Assembly: GCA_934167825.1 (NCBI GenBank)
Contig: CAKPLY010000001.1
Location: 124,001 to 188,000, forward strand
DNA length: 64,000 nucleotides
Direction of reading: 5' to 3'
Source of the DNA: an uncultured Bacilli bacterium
Lineage (GTDB): Bacteria > Bacillota_I > Bacilli_A > RF39 > UBA660
The notes under the pieces: model-generated
The model's input: the letters and a program-made list of their open reading frames with translations, nothing else
The model's database searches: none
What the model was told of the DNA's origin: nothing
In this document: one piece after another, positions 35,263-43,599 of the stretch
How the letters are laid out: each line of letters starts with the position of its first letter
Numbering within the stretch: position 1 is the stretch's first letter
Translations under genes and position numbers: made by a program

Positions 35263-37211
35263 AATACTTTTTTAATTACATTTTTTCTTTTCAAATAATT
35301 ATAACAGTTGATACAGTTTTCATTTATTTTTTCGTTAGTTAAACTAGTTGTATCTCTTTTGCCACTTGGTGCAAGCAAGAATGAATTTCTTACATTTATG
35401 TATAAATTTTTTAGTATTTCTTCAGGGATATTACTTTGTAGTCTTAAGATAATACTATTTATTATTTCATCATAACTTTTTTTAGTATTTGGTTGTAATA
35501 CAATGTGACAAACATAGTTATTATCAATATTTTTAACTAAAGTTACTGACATTATATTTTTGGTGTCTACTCCTATGGTGTCTTCAATTAAATAGTATGG
35601 TATAAATTCGTTATCTGTTAGTCTTATATTACTATTTAATCTTCCTTTCATTTTTACTCTTCCATAATTATCTGCTTTATATGAATATGTACCTAGATTT
35701 AGCCATTTTTTACCATAATAATCTGTTACTTCAATATTTTTATTTAGTGCTTTATCTGTGTAACTTAACATATTACATGGAGAATTTGCTACTAATAATC
35801 CTGGTTCATATAACTTACAATACTTTCCTTCTTTATTTAATACTTCTAAATCTACGAATCTATGCGGAGTAAGTCCTAATCCTTCTTTAGATAAAACATA
35901 CTTTAAGTTTTTCTCTTGAAGGGACTTAAATAGTGTTACAAAGATTCCACTACTTTCTGTAGTACCTCCTCCAATAGAGAATGTTACTGGTGACAATGGA
36001 AATGGTAATTTTTCAGTACCAAATTTATGCTTTCTTGAAGTATAATTAAAATATTTTTCTTCTCCTATAGACATACCTTCACCTGTAACTGTTGGTATCA
36101 TAAGAAATGGTAAGTCAATTCCTTTATATTTAGGGTTATAATTTAGATTGTTACATAGTGTTGTCCAAAATCCAGTGGATGCTGGTACAAAATTAGGTTT
36201 ATTTATAAGAAGTGAGTTTGTAAAGAAGTCTTTGTTATAGAATGGTTCTAGTGCTAGAGTACATTTTTCATATAGAGTATCACTTATTGCACAAGATAGT
36301 TCCATGTGAGTGTATGTTGGAATATGCGCAAGTACAGTTAAATTTCTCATACTTGGCATGCCTGATACATCTTGTTCTTTGAATCTAGATAATGTAATAT
36401 AACTACGATTAGTGTGAATGCATCCTTTTGGGCAACCTGGATCTGTTGTACCGCTTGTGTAAGTTATTGCAAAGGCACTATCTAATGACACTTCTTCTAG
36501 AATGTTACCATAGTTATTGTTAGGTAAATTTAAAAATTCTTCTTGTGTTAATAATTTTTTCTTAGTTTTGTTTTTTTCGCTATTTATATTATTTATAAAG
36601 CTATCTTTATATAATTCTAATTCTAAATATGGATTAATACTACTACCATAAGTGTCTGTTAATAGTGAATCAGTTAGAGAAAACATAACTATATTATCTA
36701 CATTGGATGCTTCTATTACATCTTTGATATATTTATAGTTATCTAGCGATACAAACATTGTTTTACTTTTTGTGTTATTAAGAATATTTTTTAAGTATGT
36801 TTTATCGAACCAGTCTCCAACTACGTGTATTTTTGCACCTATAAAACTTGCTCCAAGCATAAGATATACAAATTCTGGAATGTTTGAAACACAAATTGGT
36901 ACTTCATCATCTTTTTTAAATCCCATTTCTTTTAGGCTGTTTGCGAAATTATATGCATACGAAAACATAGAACCATAGCTAATTTTATTACCACGATAAA
37001 ATAAAGCAGTATTATTTAGATTATCTTTGTTTCTATTATAAAGTTCTACTGCTAAACTAGTATTATGTTTTTCTTCTAGTTCTTTTAAGGCATTAGTTAC
37101 TTTATTTGATAATTTTTTTGTGCTAATATATGGTAATGCTGGTTTCATATTTTTTTGTATTTTGTTAACTTCATCATCTAATATATTTATTAAATCTTTA
37201 TTGTAATCCAT
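35253..37211 (-). CDS. AMP-binding (acyl-CoA synthetase/ANL superfamily) enzyme
   Basis: 652 aa. The adenylate-forming signature is AFAITYTSGTTDPGCPKGCI, followed by TNRS. Upstream A-motifs (GAKIHVVGDWF) and the C-terminal hinge region (YSYKADNYGRVKMKGRLNSN) are seen, along with an unusual end (LAPSGKRDTTSLTNEKINEN) that supplies the catalytic-lysine region. It probably activates a fatty or other carboxylic acid as the AMP ester. No carrier protein, ketosynthase or degradation genes lie near, so the substrate and pathway are open. GGGAG precedes the ATG. It is a single-gene transcript with a terminator. Confidence 0.85.
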   Translation of the reverse strand: MDYNKDLINILDDEVNKIQKNMKPALPYISTKKLSNKVTNALKELEEKHNTSLAVELYNRNKDNLNNTALFYRGNKISYGSMFSYAYNFANSLKEMGFKKDDEVPICVSNIPEFVYLMLGASFIGAKIHVVGDWFDKTYLKNILNNTKSKTMFVSLDNYKYIKDVIEASNVDNIVMFSLTDSLLTDTYGSSINPYLELELYKDSFINNINSEKNKTKKKLLTQEEFLNLPNNNYGNILEEVSLDSAFAITYTSGTTDPGCPKGCIHTNRSYITLSRFKEQDVSGMPSMRNLTVLAHIPTYTHMELSCAISDTLYEKCTLALEPFYNKDFFTNSLLINKPNFVPASTGFWTTLCNNLNYNPKYKGIDLPFLMIPTVTGEGMSIGEEKYFNYTSRKHKFGTEKLPFPLSPVTFSIGGGTTESSGIFVTLFKSLQEKNLKYVLSKEGLGLTPHRFVDLEVLNKEGKYCKLYEPGLLVANSPCNMLSYTDKALNKNIEVTDYYGKKWLNLGTYSYKADNYGRVKMKGRLNSNIRLTDNEFIPYYLIEDTIGVDTKNIMSVTLVKNIDNNYVCHIVLQPNTKKSYDEIINSIILRLQSNIPEEILKNLYINVRNSFLLAPSGKRDTTSLTNEKINENCINCYNYLKRKNVIKKVLKK

Positions 37212-37279
37212 AAACTCCCTCTTTTCATGGTTAATATTTTAGCACAATATACTTATAATTGCAAATGTTTTATGCATAA

Positions 37280-37322
37280 TAAAAAGAAAGAGTTATTTTT
37301 TATTTTTAATTTTATTCTCTTT
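37280..37322 (-). terminator. Intrinsic terminator of mscL
   Basis: AAAGAAAGAG pairs with CTCTTTCTTT across an AT loop, followed by TT(T) on the minus strand. It overlaps the end of mscL. Confidence 0.6.
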
Positions 37323-37706
37323 CTTTAATAAATCTCTTATTTCTTCAAGAAGTAATATCTCTTCTTTTTTAACTACTTTCTCAGGTTTAGGTTTTTCTTC
37401 TTCTTTTTTCTTTATATGTAAGTTATTTAATCTGTTAATTAGTTTTACAAAGATAAATATACATACTGCGATTATTAAGAAGTCAATAACGTTTTGAATA
37501 AAGTTTCCATACATTATTTTACTATTTCCTATTTCGATAGATAGATTAGTAAAATTTATTCCCCCGATTAGTACTCCAATTAGAGGCATTATAATATCAT
37601 TTACTACGGATGTTACTATTTTACCAAAGGCATTACCCATAATAACACCTACTGCCATATCCATTACGTTACCACGACTTATGAATTCTTTAAATTCTTT
37701 TATCAT
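37293..37706 (-). CDS. mscL: Large-conductance mechanosensitive channel MscL
   Basis: 137 aa, normal. N-terminal helix FKEFISRGNVMDMAVGVIMG, then NAFGKIVTSVVNDIIMPLIG; second membrane helix VIDFLIIAVCIFIFVKLINR; Lys/Glu-rich cytoplasmic helix at the end. It opens under membrane tension to release solutes in osmotic shock. GGAAGTG precedes the start. Confidence 0.97.
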   Translation of the reverse strand: MIKEFKEFISRGNVMDMAVGVIMGNAFGKIVTSVVNDIIMPLIGVLIGGINFTNLSIEIGNSKIMYGNFIQNVIDFLIIAVCIFIFVKLINRLNNLHIKKKEEEKPKPEKVVKKEEILLLEEIRDLLKKENKIKNKK

Positions 37707-37760
37707 ATATACACTTCCTTACAAGAAAATTATACACTAATAAGAGATTATTGTAAATAT

Positions 37761-38513
37761 TTAAAAGAATATTAAATTAATTAAAGTAAGAATTATCCCT
37801 GTTATAAAGGATATAAGTGTTATTTTTTTGTAATTATATTTAATAGATGTTGGTAATAATTCACAAAGAGATATTTGCATCATAATTCCTGCGATACTTG
37901 CAAATAATATTCCTAGAAGGATTGTGGTATTAAATTTTCTTAGGAATAAGAATGCTATTAATGCTCCAATAGGTTCACTTAAGGCAGATATTAAAGTATA
38001 TAAGAAAGCTTTTAGTTTACTTTTTGTGGAGTAATATATTGGTACTGCGATACTTATTCCTTCAGGAATATTATGTAAGGCAATTGCAATTGTAATAGAT
38101 AATGCAAGTGTTTTATTAGTTGTTCCTACTACAAAGGTTAATATTCCTTCGGGGATGTTATGCATAATTATTGCTATCATGCTTACTAATCCCACTTTGT
38201 ATAATCTTTTATCATATAGTTCTACTTTAGGTAATAAATAATCTATTAACATAGAGATAATTATTCCTACGATTAAAAAGATAAATAGTAAGATAACTGC
38301 TAGAACATCATTAAAATTAGTTTTTAAAAGAGTCAGTCCTTCGGGTAATAAATCTGTGATAGAAAGTGTTAGCATGACTCCTGAAGCAAAGGATAAGGAT
38401 GCAGAAATAAACTTGTTGATATTTTTAAATTTGAAATATATTGGTATTAATCCTAACATTGTAGAAAATCCTGCAATAATTGTTAAAATAAAAGGCATAA
38501 TATTATTAGACAT
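37761..38513 (-). CDS. ZIP-family divalent metal transporter
   Basis: About 250 aa; ATG at 38513 (MSNNIMPFIL) after GGTGA. Eight membrane segments with the ZIP signature in helices IV and V: MIAIIMHNIPEGILTFVVG and ITIAIALHNIPEGISIAVPI, both with the metal-binding HNxPEG. The loop lacks a long His stretch. It imports zinc, iron or manganese. A decayed partial copy of its 5' region and upstream DNA lies on the far side of the toxin-antitoxin module (39838-40044). Confidence 0.94.
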   Translation of the reverse strand: MSNNIMPFILTIIAGFSTMLGLIPIYFKFKNINKFISASLSFASGVMLTLSITDLLPEGLTLLKTNFNDVLAVILLFIFLIVGIIISMLIDYLLPKVELYDKRLYKVGLVSMIAIIMHNIPEGILTFVVGTTNKTLALSITIAIALHNIPEGISIAVPIYYSTKSKLKAFLYTLISALSEPIGALIAFLFLRKFNTTILLGILFASIAGIMMQISLCELLPTSIKYNYKKITLISFITGIILTLINLIFF

Positions 38514-38530
38514 GTCATTCACCAATAAAT

Positions 38531-38601
38531 TTTATTAAATACTTATTAATATTATAACTAAAAATATGATAATTATTTGTTTAAATGATTTAGTATTTTT
38601 T
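38531..38601. repeat. Direct repeat flanking the type III TA module, left copy
   Basis: About 70 bp immediately upstream of the ZIP gene, nearly identical to 39974-40044 on the other side of the module, in the same orientation. Confidence 0.8.
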
Positions 38602-38621
38602 GAAATTGCAATTAAAATTAC

Positions 38622-38650
38622 TTGAAACATTCTCGAAAATATAGTATATT
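38622..38650 (+). promoter_or_regulatory. Promoter of the first antitoxin RNA array
   Basis: TTGAAA (38622-38627) and TATATT (38645-38650) have a 17-nt spacer. The same layout and -10 box occur before the second array. Confidence 0.7.
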
Positions 38651-38684
38651 ATTAGTGGTACAAGAAAGTTTTACAGCGAAAGTA

Positions 38685-38896
38685 AATGTTAGTCTCTTAC
38701 GAGTGGCTAGCGAGTAATTAAATAATCCCAGTAGTAAATATTTAATAATATGAAAATGTTAGTCGCTCTCGGGTGGTGCGAGTTACAAATAATCCCGAAC
38801 GTTAAATGTTAGTCGCTCCCGGATGGTGCGAAGTATAAATAATTCCGGATGAAAATGTTTGAAAACTTTTATCTTTTGATAGAGTTTTCTTTTTTG
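38685..38896 (+). ncRNA. Type III antitoxin-like RNA array without its own toxin gene
   Basis: Three repeat units start with AATGTTAGT at 38685, 38755 and 38805. Units two and three fold as H-type pseudoknots: a TCGC/GCGA stem plus loop-to-tail pairing (TCGGG with CCCGA; CCGGA with TCCGG), which covaries. The first unit is longer and has lost its loop pairing. A bulged hairpin with a TTTT loop and T6 (38860-38896) terminates it. The next 120 nt hold no toxin. Confidence 0.72.
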
Positions 38897-39023
38897 TAAA
38901 CTACTACAAAACTTACTAAGACATAATTTTACCAAGTAAATCTTATGATTAAATGTTTTATTTTTTTACAATTACATATAATATTAGTGGGAAACATAAG
39001 TTTACCAACTTTACGCAAAAGTA

Positions 39024-39052
39024 TTGACTTTTAACGTAAAATGTAGTATATT
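39024..39052 (+). promoter_or_regulatory. Promoter of the antitoxin RNA array and toxin gene
   Basis: TTGACT (39024-39029) and TATATT (39047-39052) have a 17-nt spacer, about 30 nt before the first repeat. Confidence 0.8.
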
Positions 39053-39087
39053 ATTATTGCATTTGAAGAAGTGCATAATAAAAAGTA

Positions 39088-39231
39088 AATGTTTCTCGCT
39101 TCCGGGTGGCTAGCGAGTAATCAAGTAATCCCGGTCGTCAATGTTTCTCGCTTCTGGGTGGCTAGCGAGTAATTAAGTAATCCCAGTAGTAAATATTTGA
39201 AAACTTCTATCTTTTGATAGAGTTTTCTTTT
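39088..39231 (+). ncRNA. Type III antitoxin RNA (CptI-like), two 52-nt pseudoknot repeats plus terminator
   Basis: Units at 39088-39139 and 39140-39191 are followed by a partial third that runs into a terminator (39199-39231: stem with a TTTT loop and a T run). In each unit CTCGCT pairs with AGCGAG, and the hairpin loop pairs with the tail: CCGGG/CCCGG in the first, CTGGG/CCCAG in the second. The change keeps pairing, so the RNA fold is under selection. Repeats bind and inhibit the toxin in this class, and a leaky terminator sets the antitoxin:toxin ratio. Confidence 0.82.
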
Positions 39232-39268
39232 GTTTTATGATAAAATGTTATATGGGAGTTGATGTTAA

Positions 39269-39736
39269 ATGAAAATTGAGACTGGATACTTGTATCATAT
39301 AAAAGATATTTTTTTTGATGTAGTCAATGATGAAAATTTAATGACCAATCATGAAAGAGGTAAAAAAAGGCCAACTTATTTTACGATTAAGGACAAAGAT
39401 ATACTATGGTTTATACCAATAAGCTCTAAGGTTGAAAAATACGAAAAAATAATTGAAAAGAAAATCGAAAAATTTGGATTTTGTAATACAATTATGATCG
39501 AAACTTTTTTAGGAAGAAAACATGCCATATTGTTTCAAAATGCATTTCCAACGCTAGAGAAATATATTGACCATGTGCATATGGTTGATGGTGTACCTGC
39601 AAAAGTTCCTGAAACATTAGAAAAAGCAATATTGGAAAACTTCAAAAATTTAATGAAACTAAAAGACCGTGGTATAAATTTATTTTTTCCAGATATTGAT
39701 AAAATAAAAGAAATTATGCTTGATGAATTAAAATAA
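39269..39736 (+). CDS. Type III toxin-antitoxin system endoribonuclease (CptN/ToxN-AbiQ family)
   Basis: 155 aa, the family's usual size. It begins MKIETGYLYHIKDIFFDVVN and carries KKRPTYFTIKDKDILWFIPI with SSKVEKY, a FLGRKHAILFQNAFPTLEKY segment and a GINLFFPDIDKIKEIML end. These are features of CptN-like ToxN/AbiQ toxins, which cut RNA and are held inactive by a repeat RNA. The RNA array, promoter and terminator sit directly upstream, the defining order of type III systems. Such modules stabilise replicons or stop phage growth. GGGAG lies 10 nt from the ATG. Confidence 0.87.
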   Translation: MKIETGYLYHIKDIFFDVVNDENLMTNHERGKKRPTYFTIKDKDILWFIPISSKVEKYEKIIEKKIEKFGFCNTIMIETFLGRKHAILFQNAFPTLEKYIDHVHMVDGVPAKVPETLEKAILENFKNLMKLKDRGINLFFPDIDKIKEIMLDELK

Positions 39737-39755
39737 TGGTTATAAATATTAAATA

Positions 39756-39798
39756 AACTACCAAAATATTAATAGAGGTTATCTTGGTAGTTTTTTTC
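39756..39798 (+). terminator. Intrinsic terminator of the toxin gene
   Basis: A 9-bp stem (AACTACCAA at 39756-39764 with TTGGTAGTT at 39784-39792) with a 19-nt loop is followed by T5 and more T. Confidence 0.8.
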
Positions 39799-39837
39799 TT
39801 TCTATATTTATTATGGTATTATATATAGTAACTAAAT

Positions 39838-40044
39838 AACATAAAGATAATTATTACTACTATTAAAAAACAAAAAAGTAAGATAAATTCTAAGGTATTA
39901 TATTTTTAGCCTTTAAAAATGCTAGTACTTAGAGTGATAAAAAGTAATAAAAAGTGTATGTGTTATTTAGAAATTTATTAAATACTTATTAATATTATAA
40001 CTAAAAATTAAATAATTATTTGTTTAAATGTATTAGTATTTTTT
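39838..40044. repeat. Decayed partial copy of the ZIP gene 5' region and its upstream DNA
   Basis: 39838-39927 aligns without gaps, at roughly three-quarters identity, to 38248-38337 inside the ZIP gene. Similarity weakens to about 39959. 39974-40044 then repeats 38531-38601 almost exactly, with about 150 nt missing in between. Same orientation. The rest of 39800-40147 holds no gene. Confidence 0.7.
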
Positions 40045-40156
40045 TACAAGTCTTATTATATATGGATAATTAGATGTTAGTAATTTTTAACTCTAATAAA
40101 CGAAGGCGATATGTAGATATTAATAATGTAGTCATAAAAGAAAAGGAATGATTAAA

Positions 40157-41146
40157 ATGACTAGAAAAATTAAACACTTTACTCTGCTTCTTACTATACT
40201 TTTAAGTGTTCTTCCTTTCAACGTTTATGCCTACTCTTCTTATGTTATTGCATCAGGAAAAAATATTGGTATTGAACTTAATGCTACTGGTGTTATTATT
40301 GTTGGTACTTACGATGTTGGTAATATGAATCCTTCAAAAAAAGCGGGACTAATTACGGGAGACAAAATTATCAAAGTTAATGATGTTGCTACTAATAGCA
40401 TAAAAGAAATGGTTAGTGTAATATCAAATGCAAAGGAAAATTATGTTAAGTTAACTTATGTTAGAGATAATAAGGAATTTAATACTAATTTATCTTTAGT
40501 AAATGATAATAGTGGCACTTTAAAGACAGGACTTTATGTAAAAGATAGTATTAATGGTGTTGGTACTTTAACATTTATTGATCCAAATACTAGATTATAT
40601 GGTGCTTTAGGACATGAAATTATTGAGAAATCTAGTGGTCAAAAGTTAGAAATATCTGGTGGTAAAATATTTTCTTCAGTTGTTACAGGAATTAATAGAA
40701 GTAGTGATGGTAAACCTGGAGAAAAAAATGCTAGATATGATACAAATAGTGTGTTTGGTAATGTTATAGAAAATACTAATAGTGGTATATTTGGTAAGTA
40801 CACTAGTGATATATCAAAGAACGAGAAATTATATAAGGTTGCTGAGATAAGTGATATAAAGGTTGGTCACGCTAGGATATTAACTACAATTAAAGATGAT
40901 GTTATCGAGGAATTTGATATTAACATTTTGAAAGTTAACAGTAATAACACAAATAAAAATCTATTATTCGAAGTAATTGATGAAAACCTCCTTAATGTTA
41001 CTGGTGGCATTGTTCAAGGTATGAGTGGAAGTCCTATAATACAAGATGATTATATTATAGGTGCGGTTACTCATGTTGTCGTTGATAATACTAAAAGAGG
41101 ATACGGAATATTTATTACTACTATGTTAAAAGAAGCAGAAAACTAA
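40157..41146 (+). CDS. SpoIVB-like S55 serine peptidase with PDZ domain
   Basis: About 329 aa from ATG 40157 (AAAGGA about 10 nt upstream; an ATG at 40148 is too close). Signal peptide to about residue 27 (LPFNVYA), PDZ domain (NPSKKAGLITGDKIIKVNDV), then the S55 domain: GVGTLTFIDPNTRLYGALGH with catalytic His and GGIVQGMSGSPIIQDDYIIG with the catalytic Ser. In spore formers SpoIVB cleaves SpoIVFA to activate sigma-K. No other mother-cell sporulation gene is in the window, so the substrate here is uncertain. It is one of only two plus-strand genes. Confidence 0.9.
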   Translation: MTRKIKHFTLLLTILLSVLPFNVYAYSSYVIASGKNIGIELNATGVIIVGTYDVGNMNPSKKAGLITGDKIIKVNDVATNSIKEMVSVISNAKENYVKLTYVRDNKEFNTNLSLVNDNSGTLKTGLYVKDSINGVGTLTFIDPNTRLYGALGHEIIEKSSGQKLEISGGKIFSSVVTGINRSSDGKPGEKNARYDTNSVFGNVIENTNSGIFGKYTSDISKNEKLYKVAEISDIKVGHARILTTIKDDVIEEFDINILKVNSNNTNKNLLFEVIDENLLNVTGGIVQGMSGSPIIQDDYIIGAVTHVVVDNTKRGYGIFITTMLKEAEN

Positions 41147-41178
41147 AGAGTGCAATTATCTCTTTAGTTTGTTTTTTT
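41140..41178 (+). terminator. Intrinsic terminator of the SpoIVB-like gene
   Basis: A perfect 11-bp stem (41140-41150 with 41160-41170) is followed by T7; it includes the stop codon. Confidence 0.85.
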
Positions 41179-41248
41179 AATTATCTTTTTGTTTTTGAAT
41201 TGTGCTTTTTAAGTTGTAAATTTAAGTTTTATTTTACAAAATATATTT

Positions 41249-42409
41249 TTATTTTATAAGTTCTAATTTTTTAGTTTTTAAATCATATTTATAGTTTTTG
41301 TAATTTTTAAAGCATTCATCATAATCGCTTATTTCACCATCACATACTTTTAACTCTAAAACATTATTTTTTACTCTAATACTAAATTTCTCGGTATATG
41401 TTGGTTTTAAGAATCCAGCGTTTAATTTTGCAACTTTTATTACGTTATCATCCACTTTGTTTCCGGTATAGTCTATAAAATAAATTTCGTTATTATCATA
41501 TACCATAATTGTGCTGTCATCAATTAATATAAGTTCTTCGTATGGAGTTTCTATAACGTTTTTCTTGTTTGCTAAGTCATACAAATACCATTTATTATTT
41601 AGTTTTAGTTTGATATATTTATTTTTTTCATAGTATGTTTTACCATTATTATCTACAACTTCGTTTGCATCATATGAGTATGACATAAATTTAGTGTAAT
41701 CATTAAGTGCAATATCTTCATATATGTTTTCTAATACTATGTCATCACTTGTTATTTTTTCTATTCCATACTTACCATTATTTATAGTTACTATATAATT
41801 TTCGTTTACATTATATGAATTAACATCTAATACGCATCCTTCGTAGCAACTTAATACAGGGATTTTGTTTTTGAAATCTTTGATTATGTTACCAGAATAA
41901 TCTACGATTAGAGCATTTGTTTTATCTTCATATTTAGCCATATAGATATAATCATCATTAATTGTATTTGTAGTATAATAATCGTTATATGTGTTTAAAA
42001 TACCTTTTTCTATATCAAAAAACACTATTTTGACATTTGATTTTTTGGTTGAGTCTTCTAAAGCACCATCATAAATTACTATCTTGTTTGCATATACTTT
42101 TTCTACGTAGCCGCCATATGGTCTTCCCTCGGTGTCACAAACGCTAGTTTCACAAGTATAACTATTTATTTCCTTTCCATCTTTATAGAAATAAATTTTG
42201 TTATCTTTCTTTTCGTATGTAACTTTGTAGTTGGCATCTTTTATTTTGATACCATCAAATTCTTTTTTGTTATTGTTATTTTGTTCTTCTTGGTTTGGAT
42301 TATTATTGTCATTGTTACTATTTTTGTTATAGTTTGTAAATAGATATACTCCTAATAACAGGATTATTAAAAGTAGTATAGCGATAATTGCTATCTTTTT
42401 TGTTTTCAT
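41249..42409 (-). CDS. Membrane-anchored extracellular protein of unknown function
   Basis: About 386 aa, from ATG 42409 (MKTKKIAIIAILLLIILLLG) after AAAGGAAG. One N-terminal membrane segment is followed by an Asn-rich linker (NYNKNSNNDNNNPNQEEQNN). The rest is beta-rich with repeating aromatic/Asp patterns (IVFFDIEKGILNTYNDYY; ALIVDYSGNIIKDFKNKI), like WG/beta-propeller repeat proteins. Some cysteine pairs suggest disulfides. I cannot name a function. It stands alone. Confidence 0.6.
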   Translation of the reverse strand: MKTKKIAIIAILLLIILLLGVYLFTNYNKNSNNDNNNPNQEEQNNNNKKEFDGIKIKDANYKVTYEKKDNKIYFYKDGKEINSYTCETSVCDTEGRPYGGYVEKVYANKIVIYDGALEDSTKKSNVKIVFFDIEKGILNTYNDYYTTNTINDDYIYMAKYEDKTNALIVDYSGNIIKDFKNKIPVLSCYEGCVLDVNSYNVNENYIVTINNGKYGIEKITSDDIVLENIYEDIALNDYTKFMSYSYDANEVVDNNGKTYYEKNKYIKLKLNNKWYLYDLANKKNVIETPYEELILIDDSTIMVYDNNEIYFIDYTGNKVDDNVIKVAKLNAGFLKPTYTEKFSIRVKNNVLELKVCDGEISDYDECFKNYKNYKYDLKTKKLELIK

Positions 42410-42509
42410 AAAAATTCTTCCTTTCAAGGTTATTATACTATATAAAATTATTAAAGTAAAGATATATAAATGTTAGTAATTTTAAAAGTGTAAAGTGATG
42501 TAAAGTATA

Positions 42510-42772
42510 TTACAAGATTTCCCATTCTCCTACTTTTTTGCCGCTTTTTCTTGCTATTATTTCTTTTTCTTGCATCTTTGTCATTATTGTTTTTACAGTT
42601 CTTATAGATTTACCAATAATTTCAGAGATTTCTTCTTGTTTAATAAAGGTATTTTCTTTAATTACGTTTAATATAGTTTGTTCTTCTAAAGTGTAATCTT
42701 TGCTTCTCTTGGTGTGTCTTCTATGTAATCAATATGTGTATATCTATTTTTCAAGTCATAATTTGTGACTTT
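42510..42772 (-). pseudogene. Frameshifted 3' end of an AlbA_2/ATP-binding transcriptional-regulator-like gene
   Basis: Upstream frame: VTNYDLKNRYTHIDYIEDTP; after a shift: SKDYTLEEQTILNVIKENTF, then the winged-helix part IKQEEISEIIGKSIRTVKTI with MQEKEIIARKSGKKVGEWEI and a stop at 42510. The DTPR linker followed by a helix-turn-helix is the C-terminus of AlbA_2 (divergent AAA_4) proteins. The N-terminal two thirds are gone. Confidence 0.6.
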
Positions 42773-42891
42773 CTAAGTTTTTACAAGTGTTTTTTGTAAA
42801 TTTCTTTAAAAAGTTGTAATTTAACAATAAAACCACGACTTAAAACACCAAAAGAGCCTATTTTTTTAAAAATTTGGTGTTAAATTGTTGA

Positions 42892-43028
42892 TATATATTA
42901 GCTAAAATGTTAAACTAATTTTGTTGTTGGGAATTATTCATGCATAATGCATAAATAATTCTTATTAGTTTAGTAGAACAGGCAGTTAAACAAGCGTAGA
43001 AATGTTTACCTTCCTGTTTTTTCTTTTG
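42892..43028 (+). ncRNA. Candidate small structured RNA with terminator
   Basis: A possible promoter (TTGATA, 17 nt, TAAACT) leads into a strong nested hairpin: a 14-bp stem with one mismatch and TAA loop, enclosed by AAACTAAT/ATTAGTTT. A second two-part hairpin follows (AACAGG/CCTGTT enclosing TAAACA/TGTTTA, 42977-43018), then a T-rich run. There is no ORF. Low confidence: structure only. Confidence 0.35.
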
Positions 43029-43076
43029 GTATAATTAATTTGCAAGAGAAAAATTTCTTTTTAACAAAAATAAACA

Positions 43077-43259
43077 TCAACCTCTCGCTTTTACGTTAAA
43101 TATTTTTGATATTTTCTTTGCTTGGTTTATGTCAGGTGAAGTTTCATTTAATTCCCATTTAGATAGTGTTTGTCTAGTTACATCAAGAAGTTCTGCTAGA
43201 GATTCTTGGGACATATTATTTTTCTTTCTTAAATAAGATATTTTACTTCCAAAATCCAT
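43077..43259 (-). CDS. Short Xre-type HTH protein, probably truncated
   Basis: 60 aa consisting almost only of a helix-turn-helix: KISYLRKKNNMSQESLAELL, then DVTRQTLSKWELNETSPDIN. Relatives normally continue after FNV with a second domain; here the frame ends at NVKARG. GGAGAG precedes the ATG. It could bind DNA as a minimal regulator or be the 5' fragment of a broken gene beside the AlbA_2 remnant. Confidence 0.6.
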   Translation of the reverse strand: MDFGSKISYLRKKNNMSQESLAELLDVTRQTLSKWELNETSPDINQAKKISKIFNVKARG

Positions 43260-43354
43260 AAGTTATTACTCTCCTTTCTTTAAGAAGATTATATTACTAA
43301 ATACAAATAAGTTCTAGCAATATTAATTGGAAAGTGTGCAAAAATATTTAACAT

Positions 43355-43582
43355 TTACCTTTTTTTTGTAGGATTATTATTTTTTTCTAACACTTTAGTC
43401 TTTTTATTATTAGAAATACTTTTCTTATTAGATAATTGGTTATTTGATACTTTAAATGTTTTTATTCTTGGTTCATCATAAGATTCTTCTTCATCAAAAG
43501 TATCTTCTTTTAAGGCAAAGTTATCATCTAGCATATCATTTGCAAGCATGAATCCTATAAAGTCATCTAAGTTATTATTCAT
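43355..43582 (-). CDS. Small charged protein of unknown function
   Basis: About 75 aa from ATG 43582 (MNNNLDDFIGFMLANDMLDD), with GGAAGTG 9 nt upstream. An N-terminal helix is followed by an acidic patch (EDTFDEEESYDEPR) and a Lys/Asn/Ser-rich disordered tail ending NNPTKKR. It lies 17 nt after the acetyltransferase gene. Not recognised. Confidence 0.5.
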   Translation of the reverse strand: MNNNLDDFIGFMLANDMLDDNFALKEDTFDEEESYDEPRIKTFKVSNNQLSNKKSISNNKKTKVLEKNNNPTKKR

Positions 43583-43599
43583 ATAAGTACACTTCCTTT

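Noticed and set aside
38685..39231. CRISPR array
   Set aside because: The repeats are contiguous without unique spacers, fold as pseudoknots, have promoter and terminator, and precede a ToxN-like toxin.
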